A stretch of 64,000 nucleotides of DNA from Penelope pileata (taxonomy: Eukaryota; Chordata; Aves; Galliformes; Cracidae). Made by a program: the position numbers and the translations under genes. Numbering within the stretch: position 1 is the first letter of the stretch; each line of letters starts with the position of its first letter. Shown one piece after another: positions 28,801 to 40,093 of the stretch. The notes below the pieces were generated by a model that made no database searches, was not told the DNA's origin, and saw only the letters and a program-made list of their open reading frames with translations. The stretch spans positions 1,011,039 through 1,075,038 of the forward strand of contig WBMW01001268.1 in the NCBI GenBank assembly GCA_013396635.1. The letters are read 5' to 3'.

Positions 28801-29169
28801 CATCAGTGTGTAGTGAGTTCTCTAAACTCCTATTTGTTTAGAGACTAAATATAAACCCAGACTCCCTGTGTTCCCAGCTGGAAGCCAAATTATGTTAGTC
28901 TTAAAAGGATTGTATTTGTTGCTAATACTTTGGTCACAGTCTACATGTTGCATCTCATTCGACACTTTCATGGTATTTATTTGGAACCAAAAAAGGCTGG
29001 ACTTCTGTGTTACATCAGGTAAACTTCATTTTGTTTCTCTTTTTGTTTCTTCCTGCAGGTCTGGATAAGTTCTGACAGCAATAGCAGTGAAGCAGTCGAG
29101 CAGTGGGAAGATACTATTGCTAACCCTGAAAAAGTTGTTGTTAAATGGTACAGTCTTTGTCCATCCTGA
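13772..29169 (+). CDS. TC2N: Tandem C2 domains nuclear protein (TC2N), complete coding sequence in 11 exons
   Basis: Joined exons are 13772-13838, 14526-14756, 17567-17731, 20229-20320, 20917-20992, 21938-22038, 22801-22917, 23782-23973, 25882-25996, 26477-26676 and 29059-29169. Every junction is GT-AG and the phases agree, giving about 488 residues (human is about 490). The order is: a short N-terminus with a Cys-Cys-x-x-Cys cluster (residues 9-13); a conserved block reading SEDYLLSKLP; a block around SARASFGDRK and YDVYNPFY; a serine-rich linker (about 186-210) with SSRKDSHGSNRSL; a first C2 domain (about 222-345) starting DFGRLNVKL; and a second C2 domain (about 350-480) with a basic KKKTRLLK strand, ending in a Trp-x-x-Leu tail. 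The close match to mammalian TC2N, recognised from memory, sets the identity. TC2N is a C2-domain protein reported in the nucleus; its molecular role is poorly defined. The clustered aspartates that bind calcium in synaptotagmin-type C2 domains are not evident. The start is chosen by the MAEEYIKNCC match, A at -3 and G at +4, and an in-frame TAA 21 bases upstream. Confidence 0.96.
14526..14756 (+). CDS. TC2N: TC2N exon 3, with tandem TAGCAG acceptor
   Basis: The exon encodes the block with PPLSSVSVKRQVGC, SEDYLLSKLP and DVPFVVPPFKLAYVQP, all diagnostic of TC2N. The acceptor region reads TTTTTAGCAG. Splicing after CAG (start 14526) gives Phe-Ser at the junction, like the mammalian protein. Splicing after TAG (start 14523) gives Ser-Val-Ser instead, one residue longer. 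I chose CAG as the stronger acceptor and the better match. The donor is G|GTAAAA at 14757. Confidence 0.93.
17567..17731 (+). CDS. TC2N: TC2N exon 4
   Basis: The exon reads ESARASFGDRKAELRS, then YDVYNPFYLEHHVSPDL and RRFQP, and ends in KLYGS. This conserved region before the C2 domains is highly similar to mammalian TC2N. It enters with two bases and leaves with one; the donor is G|GTGAGA. Confidence 0.94.
19905..19954. repeat. Two-copy direct repeat, 22-base unit at 28-base spacing
   Basis: The unit CTGTGTAATATGCATAGACA plus TA occurs at 19905-19926 and again, identical, at 19933-19954, separated by six bases. It is a simple local duplication in TC2N intron 4. The unit contains the octamer-like ATATGCATA. 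Confidence 0.8.
20229..20320 (+). CDS. TC2N: TC2N exon 5
   Basis: The acceptor is CTCTTCTTAG at 20228. The exon reads VSDLRTSTLPRSLDLSHSMF and then DLRSPPHRFMK, part of the low-complexity region between the N-terminal block and C2A. The donor AAG|GTGAGT is near-consensus. Confidence 0.93.
20917..20992 (+). CDS. TC2N: TC2N exon 6, serine-rich linker
   Basis: The exon reads RYDSVSSVPSSTSSRKDSHG followed by SNRSL. It is a Ser- and Arg-rich linker before the first C2 domain, with several Arg-x-x-Ser sites that could be phosphorylated. The acceptor is CCTCCGCAG and the donor is G|GTGATG. Confidence 0.92.
21938..22038 (+). CDS. TC2N: TC2N exon 7, start of first C2 domain
   Basis: The exon reads DTITLSGDERDFGRLNVKLC, then VEQIWITVLH. 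These are the first beta strands of C2A. The acceptor is TGTTCCACAG and the donor is CAT|GTGAGT. Confidence 0.95.
22801..22917 (+). CDS. TC2N: TC2N exon 8, first C2 domain
   Basis: Thirty-nine whole codons with the C2A core GILTLPKPVQFKSSAKEG. The acceptor is CCACTGTTGCAG and the donor is AAT|GTAAGT. Confidence 0.95.
23782..23973 (+). CDS. TC2N: TC2N exon 9, end of first C2 domain
   Basis: Sixty-four whole codons including DIEFMETFVFAIKLQ, VRLVFKIQTQTPRKRTIGEC and SLSLREL, the last strands of C2A. TPRKRTIGEC is a small basic patch. The acceptor is TTCTTTTTAG and the donor is CCT|GTAAGT. Confidence 0.95.
24419..24432. repeat. Short (TA)n tract
   Basis: About seven alternating TA units in TC2N intron 9; likely length-variable. 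Confidence 0.7.
25882..25996 (+). CDS. TC2N: TC2N exon 10, start of second C2 domain
   Basis: The exon reads VCRTELQIGTCFQAINRRIQ and LQILEAQNLP, the opening strands of C2B. It leaves one base of a serine codon at donor A|GTAAGT, completed by the next exon. Confidence 0.95.
26477..26676 (+). CDS. TC2N: TC2N exon 11, second C2 domain
   Basis: The exon reads FFVKVGMFSTEGLIYKKKTR, then VKWREMMIFP and FLIKLYSRSSVRRKHFLGQ. This is the C2B core, with a lysine-rich strand typical of C2 domains that touch acidic lipids. The acceptor is GTGCTAG and the donor is CAG|GTTGGT. Confidence 0.95.
29059..29169 (+). CDS. TC2N: TC2N exon 12, last coding exon with stop
   Basis: The acceptor is TTTGTTTCTTCCTGCAG. 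The exon completes C2B with VWISSDSNSSEAVEQWED and ends in VVVKWYSLCPS, then TGA at 29167-29169. The tail matches the mammalian C-terminus. The 3' UTR follows. Confidence 0.95.
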   Translation, partial: VWISSDSNSSEAVEQWEDTIANPEKVVVKWYSLCPS

Positions 29170-29236
29170 AGACTGGAGATGAAACTCAGGACTGATTTTT
29201 CCATAAAGATGTTCTTATGCTGTTTAAAACAGTATA

Positions 29237-29242
29237 AATAAA
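29237..29242 (+). terminator. TC2N: Proximal AATAAA poly(A) signal of TC2N
   Basis: A canonical AATAAA lies 68 bases after the TGA. A TTGTCTGTACA stretch follows within 20 bases and could serve as the GT-rich downstream element. Confidence 0.6.
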
Positions 29243-31392
29243 AGGAAAAATATTGTCTGTACAAGATGTTCAAAAAGACTCCACTGTATCATGCCTCCAT
29301 GTTAACTGGAAAAAACTCAATTTCCTGAAGAGAAGTACTGATTAAGTATTGTTAAGAAGATGAATTAGGAAATGGGAAGAGCACTCATTTGACTTAAAAA
29401 TAGATCCACCATGTAAAATACACTTTTGCCCCTTTCCAGCTCTGTAAGAATATAGAAAGTCAATCTTGGAGAGAAACAGCTTAAATCAACATCATCTTCA
29501 CTAGTCACAGACTTCATCCTCGTCTGCAATCTTGTCTTTGGCAGACTTCACAGTCCGTGGGAATCAGTCTGGTCCGTGGCTTGATCCTAGGTACATCTGA
29601 GCCTCTGGGGCCACACCTGTGTTGGCACCATTTGATCTGAGTTAAGGTGTGCCCCAGCAAGTGGGAAAGCTGTGGCTGTAGCAGGAGGCATAAAGGGAAC
29701 CATGCAATAAAGCAGCACCCAAAGGTTTTTCTGATGTCTACCACTGGTGAGGGATTGTTCAGTGCACCAACATGCCCAGTATCTTGGGTCTTCCCCTATC
29801 CTTCTCACTTTTCTAAACAGAGGAACTGAAAGATAAAAGTTTCTCTGACTGTGATCTTCTCAAATGAGGCCCTCCAGCCGCACTCTGTTTTGTGAATGTT
29901 GTTTGGGATAAGGGGAATAATGTAAAGAGGTATCGGCTCTGCCTAGCATCAAAGCCAGTCTTTTTTGATAAATTACTTTATTATATATAATTCTTATGTA
30001 AACGACTTCCTATCTAATCAACAATCTTTTAACAACAATCTTTTGCTTACTCTACTAAAAGCCAGAATAATATACTAAGGAGTAAGCAAATATTTACTGA
30101 TGTAAGTGCTTTTTTATGTTAAATAAAAAGCGGAATATTAAAGAAATCAGGCTTTGTCTAAAAGATGGGCTACTACTGCATAAGTGTTTGTTACATGAAT
30201 AGGATGCTGAAAAAACTACATGTGCAAGTATATATTTGTTACTTGTTTCGAGGAAGAAGAAATTACCGTATTTTTTTTTTTTTGCAAATGATATTTTTCC
30301 TGTAAAATCCTAAGATTATTTTTCTACTAGTCCCCATATTTTCAGGGGTCAATTCATAACTATTTTTAAGGATGGAAAAATGCCATGTATATAATAGATA
30401 ATATAGGCACCTAAAAGCAAAGATGTCTTTGCACTACATTAACTACTTGATTTAAGAAAAATATATTCCATTAAATCCATCGCTTACGCATTTAATGTTG
30501 GCTGTCTGCGCTGCTCAAATATGTGTTTATATAGACACTGAATAACAGTATCTTTTTTATAACTTGGAACCCATTCAAACATCTGACACAAGAACTGGAG
30601 TGGTGGTGAGAGCACTCACTGCTTGAAGGCAAAGGAACAGCGGGGGGCAGAGAAAGCGCTGTCACAGGAAGGCATGTTGTTTTTAAGCAGAGAGCTCAAA
30701 GCTTCTTTATTTTAGTCTTTTCAACTTCAAGTAAGGGCCAAGAAAAAAGAATGGAATCTTTTTTTTTTTTAATCAGTTGTTAATTAAAGCTTTTAAGTCT
30801 TCAATCATCTAGTTATTTTAAAAATGGTTTTTAAAATGGGTGAACAAAAGGATTTTTCCTGGCTCTCATATGCTTTGCTTTTTTGACCAGTTTTTATAAA
30901 TGAACTGAAACAGTTTTTTGCATGTTACTTGAAGAACAGACATTGGTTCTTGCTCTTGTGGATACTTCTTGCAAAGCTTCCCGTTGGCTCAGGGGATCTG
31001 GACTTGCAATGTCAGCTTCCATCCAGTTACGGTACTTGGGACAAGCCTAGCCTGTTGTTAAAACAAAAAAAAGAATTGCACCAAGCTGATGTTCTTGGAG
31101 CGTCTCTCCTTGAATACAGGGATCTTTTTATTCATTGTGGCTGTACCAAAGTAAACAAAAGTGCAAACTAACTGTTTCCTTATGCAGAATGCTGTTCTGT
31201 TTGAAAGAGAGGACAGAGAATATTCCAGTGTTTTGGAGGCTTCATTTACCACAAAAGTGGCTCTGCGATGATTGCCAACTCAGTGGATATTGTGTAAAAT
31301 GGATGTGTTGGCTGCTGTAGGATGTTGAACCTTTTGAGTCCTAACTAGTAATGTTTCATTTGTTCCCGTGTTAATATTTAATGTATGTTTGT

Positions 31393-31398
31393 AATAAA
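31393..31398 (+). terminator. TC2N: Candidate distal poly(A) signal of TC2N
   Basis: AATAAA sits in TGTATGTTTGTAATAAAAG and is followed about 25 bases later by a long T run and GTGTATA. This arrangement of upstream TGTA, hexamer and downstream U/GU tract is stronger than at the proximal site. Assignment to TC2N is by position only. Confidence 0.45.
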
Positions 31399-31416
31399 AG
31401 TTATGAACACAAAATA

Positions 31417-34400
31417 ATCCATCTTTTTTTTTTAATGTGTATACCAGTGTTTACAAGCATAACGAGCTGAAGTTCAAGTCCTACCTTTTTCTCTGAGAAA
31501 ATGCTAGGAAAGGAACAATTTTTCATGTCGTGTTTTATTTGCAGGTGTGCATGGCCAACACCTCATGGATATATAAAGCTTCTTCTGTAAGATGTGCACA
31601 GGTCCTAGAGCACTCCAAACAACGTACTCTGGGGCCCTTCTTCATCTTGTGCTCGTTCCCAGCTGTTGGGGTTTTCTGCTCTGCTGTGTGCATTCATGTA
31701 AGAATTTCATGAATTCTTAATAGTTGGGAAAAGAAAAATGTTTGCTCCACTGTTCATCAGCTCTGAAGTTTGTCAATTAGTGTGAAATTCCATCTTCAGA
31801 GAGTTGCATCTTTCTTCTTCTCTTACCTCTGTAAAGATACCTTTCGCACATTACTGGTGAAGATTAGGAGAATGTGAAGATTTAGGAGGAAGTCATAATA
31901 CTTCTCTTTGCATCCAGTTGAGACTAAAGACACTGCTTTTTTTCTATAAAATTGGGACTTTCAAGTTGCTTGTTGCCCAGATTTGTTCTTCGATATGTTC
32001 AGAGTACTACAATGTTCTTAAGGAAATATTGATTTAGAAAGCAAAATGTCATTTGTGTGCCCTATTGTGCAAAATTTGTCTCTGCTCGTCTCAATGCACA
32101 CTCCTTTACAGAAAATAAGGGCAGCTGAGCATTGGGATTCGTTAATGATTCATTGGATCTAGAGGTTGTCTGTTTGTTACGTTTGACGAGCATTCTGAAG
32201 AAAAAATATGAGACAAGGGGACGTATGCATGTTCCTAGCACCAGTCCTGGGGTACAACTGGCTTTAAATGGGGTGATCCAGCAGCTGTTACTTCTATTTC
32301 AGCATATTAACAGGCCAGCTAAAAATCACCTGAGATGTCTTGTGTTTTAAGCGCAGAATATTTTGCTTTACTGCTCAATGACTGCTCATAAATACATGTG
32401 GGACTTGGCTCCTCCAAATTCAGCTTATTTCAGATGAAGGCAGCCTTCTGGAAGATGAAAACGATGCATCATTTGAAGATTAATCCATGACATAAGTTAG
32501 CAAGTATGTTTAAGTACTCAAGGATACATGTGAAAGAAGGGAAAAAGGTGTCTCAGAGCATTCTTCTAAGGGTGACAGCTCTATGTTGTCCCTTGAATGC
32601 ATGTTCAGACATTCTTTTGATTATAGGTTATATCCAGGCTTACCGACATCGGAAAATATTGTTGTGAAAGCTGTTTTGTCATTTAATTCACCTAATTCAC
32701 ATGTGGTTTGCAGTTGGATTTGCTGTCGTTTCTAGTTAGTGACTCCCTCAACTTTTTATAGCAATCTTTATGGAAGCAGTAGAGGTTCAGAACCTGCATC
32801 AGTCTTATTTAAATCAGGACAAAATGTGTGTAGGTTAAGTGGAACAGCGGTTATGATCTTATGTTAAATGTTATTCACAGAGAGATCTGTGCCTGTTTAG
32901 AAACCACTCGCAGACTAAACTTAATCAGATTTTTCAGGATGTGTGTATACAATTGCACTGGTAAATTAAACATTTCTAAGTTTATCTGTTTATGATTAAG
33001 AGCATTCTGTATGTGAACAAGACCAACAAATTTATTTTTCAAGTCTTTACATCTCAATGGCATGGCATGGCATTCCTTTTAAGGAAAAAAAATGTAAGAT
33101 TCTACCTCAAAAGATGAGCAGCTGTAACAGTTTGTAAACCACAATGCCATAAAGCATTAGTTGCAAAGTAACTGTGTTTGAGTATATCTTTTGTGATCAC
33201 AACATAAATAGTGCCATCCTGCTAACTCCATTAGACAGCCCTGGTTTGTTCTTTTGTTGGGAGGACATACATATAAAACGAAAGGTAATTTTATAAGCAT
33301 TCAATTAAGTGCATATGCTGTTTGACTTAAAGACTGCCCAATGGAGGTTGCTTTTGAGTTATGAGTTAATTTTGCAGCCAAAGCATAAGGCTGTCTAGAA
33401 ACTGAGGGCAGGGTTGTTCCATTTCTTATTTTCATCTTGCCAAAATATGTATGACATGGGAGGGAGGCTGCATAGTTGTGGAAAGCTTGGCATAAATCAT
33501 GCTGGACATGATATACCCTCCTTGTTTTTCCAGCTTCTGCTGTAAAATTACATCACCATGTAAACAGAGCCCTGTACGTGATCTCATGCTTGGTGTATGG
33601 AAAAAGCCATCACTAAAATCAGCACCATGTTCCACAAACATTGCTCCAGCAGATTTATATTCTTCTCTCTAGCTTATGCTGAGGAACAGTCCATGGTTTC
33701 TTGCAGTCTATGGCAAAACTCCCATTGCATTCAGCAGAGCTTCTGGTCTTCAAAGCTGTTTTGGTTATTTCAGCATTGTGATGGTATGATTTAGCTCTCA
33801 AAAGGTCACAGACGACTTAATTTTTTTAATATTTTAAAAATAGATAAAAATCTGCCCACAATGATGTTTCTGTAGGAATTTAGCATCGTTGAAAATGGAT
33901 CTGCATCTCTTACACATAATGCAATTCATTCCATAGATTTCAGTGGCTTTCAAACTAATCCCCTATGCTGATTATTCTGCTACATGGCTAACTGTGCAAC
34001 CTTCCTCTTGCCTCTTACTTGCCTGTAGAATGCACTTCTTGCTGTCTATGCATAATTAAGTCTTCAAATGATGTCCTCTTCTGCAGCTAGCTTTCTGACT
34101 ATCTAACAATATTTCCCTTCTTTAGCTGTTTTTGGGACCAGCAATGCTTCTGCCCTTCTTTTGAAGTTTACATAACTTGCTAAAAGCAGAAGGCTTTCAA
34201 TCCTAGCACTTGGATCATGTCTGATGCTCAGAATTCCTGAGCTACATTTGCTTGCAGCTTTGATGGTATGGTACTGTGGAAGCTCCCTGAATTTCTGTGT
34301 TGTCTACTGCCACTGAATACAGCAGTGGGATAAATCAGCTGTAACCTCTCGTGTACCTGTGCATTTTTGCTAGCATTTTTCTTCCCCCAAAAATTACCTT

Positions 34401-37400
34401 AGGAAATTATTTTGAATGGCAAGAAGAGAAAGAGCAAGCTGTTTGTGCTTCTGACCTTAGATGACAATCAGGTTGCTTGACTGCCTTTATCTGTGCTGTT
34501 ACACCAAGAGGAAGACTCAAGGAAGTGCGATGAGATCTCTGCCTCCAGGGGGAGAGAGGCCTGTGCCTCCTGAGCATATCACCTGGGAAACACCTGTTAG
34601 CCTGGGGGCTGGAATGCCCCGTGGGAGGGGTCTGTCACATTGTACTTTCCGCCCTTACCTTAAGAAACTCTCTGGAGCTATGAAGCAGCTAGGAGGGAAA
34701 TGTTCCATAGCAGGAATTCTGTGGCTGGCTCATTTCTATGAAGCAGAGCACTGACTGAGATTGCTTAGGAGCCTTTGAAAAATAAAAGTCATGTTAGTTT
34801 TAATTATAGCCAAACTTTGTCACTTGTCATAGAGAAGAAAGAACTCTCAGTTTGTAATACAGAGCAAAAAAAGAAAATGGCATGTTACACCCAAAACAGG
34901 GCTGGGTCTCCCCTCCTTTAGCACCCATTAGTCTTTCAAACACTGTACATGCTTATCTGCCTCTCTTCCTGCAGTAGGGACAGGTTGGCTAAGTGGTTGT
35001 TAAATGGAGGCAGTGAAAGAGGTGAATAAAAGCAGTTTTGTTTTGAAAAACAGTGTAACGTGCCCGTAACTATTGACAAAGCTTTCATTTGACGTGACTT
35101 AAGATAGATGATTACGCATGTAGGTATTTGCTTACGTTCTTTCAGTACTTCCCTGGTATGAGACTGAATTCATCCTCTATGTAGTTAAATAATGCTTCAT
35201 TCTGATGTGTTCATCGACCTTTGAGCTCTCAACCTAATTATGCCTGATTAGTTCCTCGTGGCTGGTTGTCTTCAGTGTCAAATAGGGGCAGAACTTACTG
35301 AATCTTCTTCCTGCACTTTGGGTAGTAACAAAGTTCCTCTCCCAGATAGATTCTCTGACTTCTACTAAAAAGTGAACTCACGACAGCTCTCCCATCAGCT
35401 GGGAAACTGAGAGGTCCCTCTCCCTTCTCTACCTGAATGTTAGGTGTGGCTTTTTTGCTTGAAACCTTTGTAAATAGAGGTGACATCTCTACTATCAGTC
35501 AAATTTGACCGAGATGACTGATGTGCAGAAAAATTATTGTGGGCCTTGGAGAGAATGAGCGAAAACAAGCTGTGCTGCTTAAGGATCCTGCAGCTCAGCT
35601 GTGCTTTTCTCTCCCAGACCAGAGAAGCTTTTCAGATCATTGTGGATCACTATTCCAGCAGGGCTTAGTTCTCAAGGCAGCTTACACAGTTTCTCTGAAG
35701 ATGCATTTTTTTAAAGCATAAGTATTTTGGAGCAGTATGCTCTAGAGCTGGCTGCTTGCTGAGGTTTCACAGCAATGCTGTTTTAAAGATCTCCCGGGCA
35801 GAGAGAATTTTGATTTACCTTGAAATCACCATTTAATAAAAGCAGAAGTAGCAGTTCAGTTAAGTTTATTATGAAGAAGTGCTTTTAAAGCTTTAGTTTT
35901 AGGTAATAAAATAACCAGTAGCAGCAGACATCAGATTCTCTTCTGTTCATCAGCATGTGCATCTAATTAGGAACCCATTAAAGACCATAGGCCATGATAA
36001 TGCCTTTTTTAAACCCCTAGCCTTGCTACATCCAACACAGCACTGAGGCTAAAAACCTCCATGTTCTACTGTCAGAGCACTGACTCCTACGGCAACGAGC
36101 ATCGGCAGCAGGAGCTGAGATTTCCAACCAGGTAGTGTGACTTGCTTTTGGAGCACAAATCACATTGAGAGTTTGAGATTGTGGATCTAGATTTACTGCA
36201 CAAACTGGATGATTAGATGGTGTGTGTTCCCCTTGAAACTCAAATTACTTGAAAATCAAAAGTTTAGGATTTTTTTTTTTTAAGACTAGGACGGGTAAGT
36301 CCTGGAATTCTGGATGAAACTGTGGTGATCAAATTTGAGTTCGTGACTCATATGAGTGGCTTTCAAGACCAAGCTGATATATATGCCTGTGTGGAAAGGA
36401 GTGGGACAATGCCCATGAAGGAGAAGTGGGGAAAATAGGTTAAATATATAGATAGTTGTAGATGGCTGCAAAGGCAGGACTGATCCACTCTCCTAATTTC
36501 AAAAGGCAGGAAGTAGAGCCTTGGTGATGCCAGGGCACTTTAACCAAGCTCCTGTGCTAAGGTGCAGCAGATTTGGTAACAGAAGGGGTTCTCTGAGACT
36601 CTAGTTCTTTGCTATGATTTGTTGGACTTTGCTGTCTTTCCACATGTTTTGTAGACCAAACACAACCCGGCTGACTACTATTCTTCATTGTGGACAAATC
36701 ATACTGTGTGTATAAATTACAGCTTTAAGTGTGATGGATTCAAAGGTATACCACAATGGGATTTCTGGTATTAAGTCTGCATGAAATGCCAAAAGTCACA
36801 GAGGACCAAATGTGACATCAGCGTGAATTCCATATCCTCTGTCTAGCAACATTGTTCCTTGTCTTGGGAGTGAAAAAAATACCTGCGTATATACCCTTTT
36901 TCAAAAAGACTGTAGCAGGTGCTGCTATTCTTGTCCAGCTGAGGGGTATTTTTGGCATTCACTTGTTCTCAGCTACTTTCTTTCACCAACACTTCATTCC
37001 CTTTCCCTGCCTGCACCTCTTTTAGTTGCCTAAGAGACAAAGCGTAGTCAAACACATCCAGCTGTTTTATTTCCTTTAATCAGCCACTGGAAGATCATCA
37101 GAATGACAACTTTATCCTGTGCTTTAGAAACGTATGTCAAATCTGTTTGCAAATGTCCATCCGTATAAAGAGATCAAAGTATTAGCTTGGTCCAGAAAAG
37201 CAACAAGAGTAACAGCCATGCCAACCGCATCAAGACTGTAGCTGGAGTTTTGGCAGAGCATGTCATGAGTCCAAGGTCCTGGCGCTGGTGTGATGCAGAC
37301 TGGGCTGTGTGTGGGTAGAACTGTGCCAGCTCACCTCAGCTGGGAGTCTGGACACACAAACAGAAACTACAGTCTTCCACGGCAAAGTAAGATGATCTTG

Positions 37401-38518
37401 ACTGTTGCTGTTCATCCCGTGGAAAACTTCAGTAGGCTGCACCGTTGTTTAGGGCTGAAAATACACTTGCAGCAGTTCATGTGAAAATGGAAAAATGTGA
37501 GATGGTCTGATGCAGAGTTATTCTGCACAGCCTTTCATACCCCTGGGGATCCATGAGTTGCTTTCTCCATTTTAATGTTTCCTGATGGAAAAAATGGCTT
37601 TGTGATCCTTATGAAGGATAATAAGCCTTATCAATTAACATCTGTCTTGCTATATAGCATTTCTTGTCATGACAGTGAAGTGGGAGGCAGAGGTAAAGAA
37701 TATGCACTGTGTTCTTTGTCAACACTTCAGTAAACTGCTTTCATATTTCTCTGAAAGCTGCAAGTGGGAAGCTACCTCTACCCTAACAGTAAAAGGTAAG
37801 GTACTGAATTGCTCATACGTCCTCACCTGTGTTACTGAATACCTCAAAGATATAAAGCAGCGATGATTTTTTCAGACACTTGTCTTTTCTTAATTTGAGC
37901 TCCTGCATTTCTGACTCTGGGCAACACAAATAGATTGGCCATATTTATTCCGAGTGAAACTGAATTTCCTTCGTGCAATATTTGTTCAGTAACTACTTTT
38001 CTGCAGAGGATGTTTAATAACTTCTTTTATTAACCAAATCAGATCTAAAATCTAGATTTTTGATTCATTTCAATACCGTAGTGCCTGTTTATCTATGGTA
38101 TGGCAAATTAAAATTATATAGGTCATCAGAATCAAAGGTGAAAAAACATTTACAGAAAGGGTAGGGCTTGAAGCATGTAGGACTGATTACTGAGTTGTAG
38201 TTCTAACAAGTTCAAATATAACCATTGTATATCCCTGAAAGTAGTGTGGAGGTTATTCAATAATCTTGGCAAAACAGTGCAACACTTTCTGTCCAAGGGT
38301 ATCGTCTTCTCTCACCTGTTCAAAGAAACAGTGCGAAAAGCAAGATTGAAACTAGCCACAGAACTGGGATAACTCCTCAGCTGTGGGCTTTTGGGGCCAG
38401 GTTTGAGACACAGCAGTGAAGCATCAGATGGTGAATGGCTGCTACCCTTGCTGCATCAATTTTGTGCCAAACCATAGGACTTTACCTGCTGGGTCTGTTG
38501 CAGGATATGGGACTTCAA
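31417..38518. other. Intergenic DNA downstream of TC2N
   Basis: AT-rich sequence with many short homopolymers. The open frames here are short and overlap on both strands, with no recognisable protein motif. I saw no gene, RNA or transposon. If the distal TC2N poly(A) site is not the end, the UTR could run in here. Confidence 0.5.
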
Positions 38519-38524
38519 TCTTAG

Positions 38525-38715
38525 CATATCATAGAATCATAGAATCACAGAATCATAGAATGGTTCAGGTTGGAAGGGACCTTAGAGATCATCTTGTTCC
38601 AACCCCCCTGCCACGGGCAAGGACACCTCCCACTAGACCAGGTTGCCCAAAGCCCCATCCAGCCTGGCTTTGAATACTTCCAGGGAGGGAGCATCAATGA
38701 CTTCCCTGGGCATCA
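38525..38715 (-). mobile_element. CR1 LINE 3'-end fragment, about 190 bases
   Basis: It starts with repeated ATCATAGA(A)TCATAGAAT octamers, the CR1 3' hallmark. It continues through 'ggttcaggttggaaggga', 'gttccaacccccctgcca' and 'gaccaggttgcccaaagc' to 'cttccctgggca', where similarity stops. It reads on the minus strand and is a recent-looking avian subfamily copy. Open frames across it are by-products of the repeat. Confidence 0.93.
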
Positions 38716-40093
38716 TATCTAATAGTATGCTTGCAAATTATCTGATAAACTGTTTTTGTGTAGTAGAGTGGTCTCTAGTTTCTGTGATCCTCAGTATTCT
38801 ACAGAGGAGCCAACAATGCATGCTTGAAAAGGCATCCGTTGAACCCCCAGCCCAGCAACCCCTGGGATTTAAGGAGTTCTCATGTGCCTGGCCTTACAGG
38901 TACTGCAAGTACATAGCCAAGCACAGCTGTGCTGCACATGTTATTTCCAAGGCTGGAATTTTGAAAATCTGAAGCACTAAAAAATATTTATCTATCCACA
39001 CTCCCACATTCTGAAAGATTGTGAACGGGCAATGTATACAGGTTGCAGTCATTTCACAGCACGGCCAAGGAAGCAGGAGTCTGGAAATCCTGGAAACCTA
39101 GCACTCAGGTGCCACAGCCTCCTGAGGGCATGCCTGGCAGTGCAGGGTGTGAGGCTTTTACTGCCACTTATCAGGCTTGTACCTTCTATTTAGTAGAGAT
39201 TAATTTAGGCTGACTTTGAAGCTGAATTACAGAAATACAAGGACTGCATTGTATGTCAAAGTGACAGTACTGAATTCACATTTTCAGAAAGAGAAGGTAA
39301 AGTATATTACAATCTCTAAATTTGAAGGAGCTCATTGAGATGCCAAGAAGATATCAGATCAAGACTGGAAACTAAAACAAGAAACTGTGCCGCTACACAC
39401 TCTACAGTTAACTCTTGGTAAAACTTTCTTTGACTTCACAAAGCAATGGCAGTCATCCAGCTCACAGCAGCTCCTGCAGAACGGCGAAGGCTGTGGCAGA
39501 ACGTATGTAACACATTTTGCAATCCAAACTATAAGAAAAAGGAAAAGCTGAAGAATAAAAGCATGCAAGATTAATGAAGAGGCTAGGCTTTAGAAAAAAA
39601 AGTGGAACCCCATGCTACAACACATGACACAAGCTAAGACAGCACTCAGCCTTTTGATGAAGATGCAAAAACTGTAATAAATTGTATAGCCTCACAGGAG
39701 TTTCCTAATGCCAGTACTCTGAGCATAGATGATGACAGCTCATCGCTGCCACAAAGATGTTCTTCATGGGAAAGGATTAGGGCCATGTTGTGATGAAGCA
39801 CATGGTGCTCATGAAAGCAGACAGGCTACTGACTGCTATTCAACTGAGTCACAGAGTGGAAGAGTAGAAACTAACTTGTGTTTACCTTGGAAAGCGGTAT
39901 CCAACAGTCTGGATGTCAGAACCAGATACGGTAATGAAGAAAAAGCCTGAAACACTGGAATTCTGGGACTGTCACTTGTCATCATGCATGCGTATACATA
40001 CATAGAGAAACATATATGGGGAGATAAATGGTCTTGGCATCATAAGAGATGGTCCTGTTGCTGAGTGAGCCTGTTATTGTGAGCAGAAATTAG
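38716..40093. other. Intergenic DNA, nothing recognised
   Basis: No supported gene. A minus-strand frame at 39359-39568 begins with a hydrophobic stretch behind a TTCTTATAG acceptor-like site. I could not tie it to any family or firmly to the frame at 40094-40471. Confidence 0.4.

Larger units (their letters stand above)
13839..29058 (+). other. TC2N: TC2N introns 2 to 11
   Basis: Introns lie at 13839-14525, 14757-17566, 17732-20228, 20321-20916, 20993-21937, 22039-22800, 22918-23781, 23974-25881, 25997-26476 and 26677-29058. They hold T runs (for example 14166-14180 and 19238-19249), a (TA)n tract near 24419-24432, and a 28-base-period direct repeat at 19905-19954. I saw no further exon, RNA gene or transposon in them. 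Confidence 0.6.
29170..31416 (+). other. TC2N: TC2N 3' untranslated region (minimal to about 29260, possibly to about 31416)
   Basis: The stretch after the stop is AT-rich and non-coding, with four AATAAA hexamers at 29237, 29706, 30122 and 31393. The first would make a UTR of only about 90 bases. The last has a TGTA-rich element before it and a T/GT-rich stretch after it, the classic layout of a strong cleavage site, so the full UTR may be about 2.2 kb. The end point is inferred. Confidence 0.5.

Noticed and set aside
36541..36600. Minus-strand PFCYQI, like the third helix region of LAPTM4
   Set aside because: I found it by looking for the motif. Only six residues agree, stops flank it within 25 codons, and the following residues are not membrane-like. 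It is probably chance.
38525..38972. Two plus-strand open frames across the CR1 copy
   Set aside because: They read the antisense strand of a truncated LINE 3' end and encode nothing related to transposition.
39359..39568. Minus-strand hydrophobic frame as a later exon of the LAPTM-like gene
   Set aside because: An acceptor-like site and a short hydrophobic stretch are present, but alignment to the last LAPTM helix is too weak. The middle helices are missing between it and 40094.
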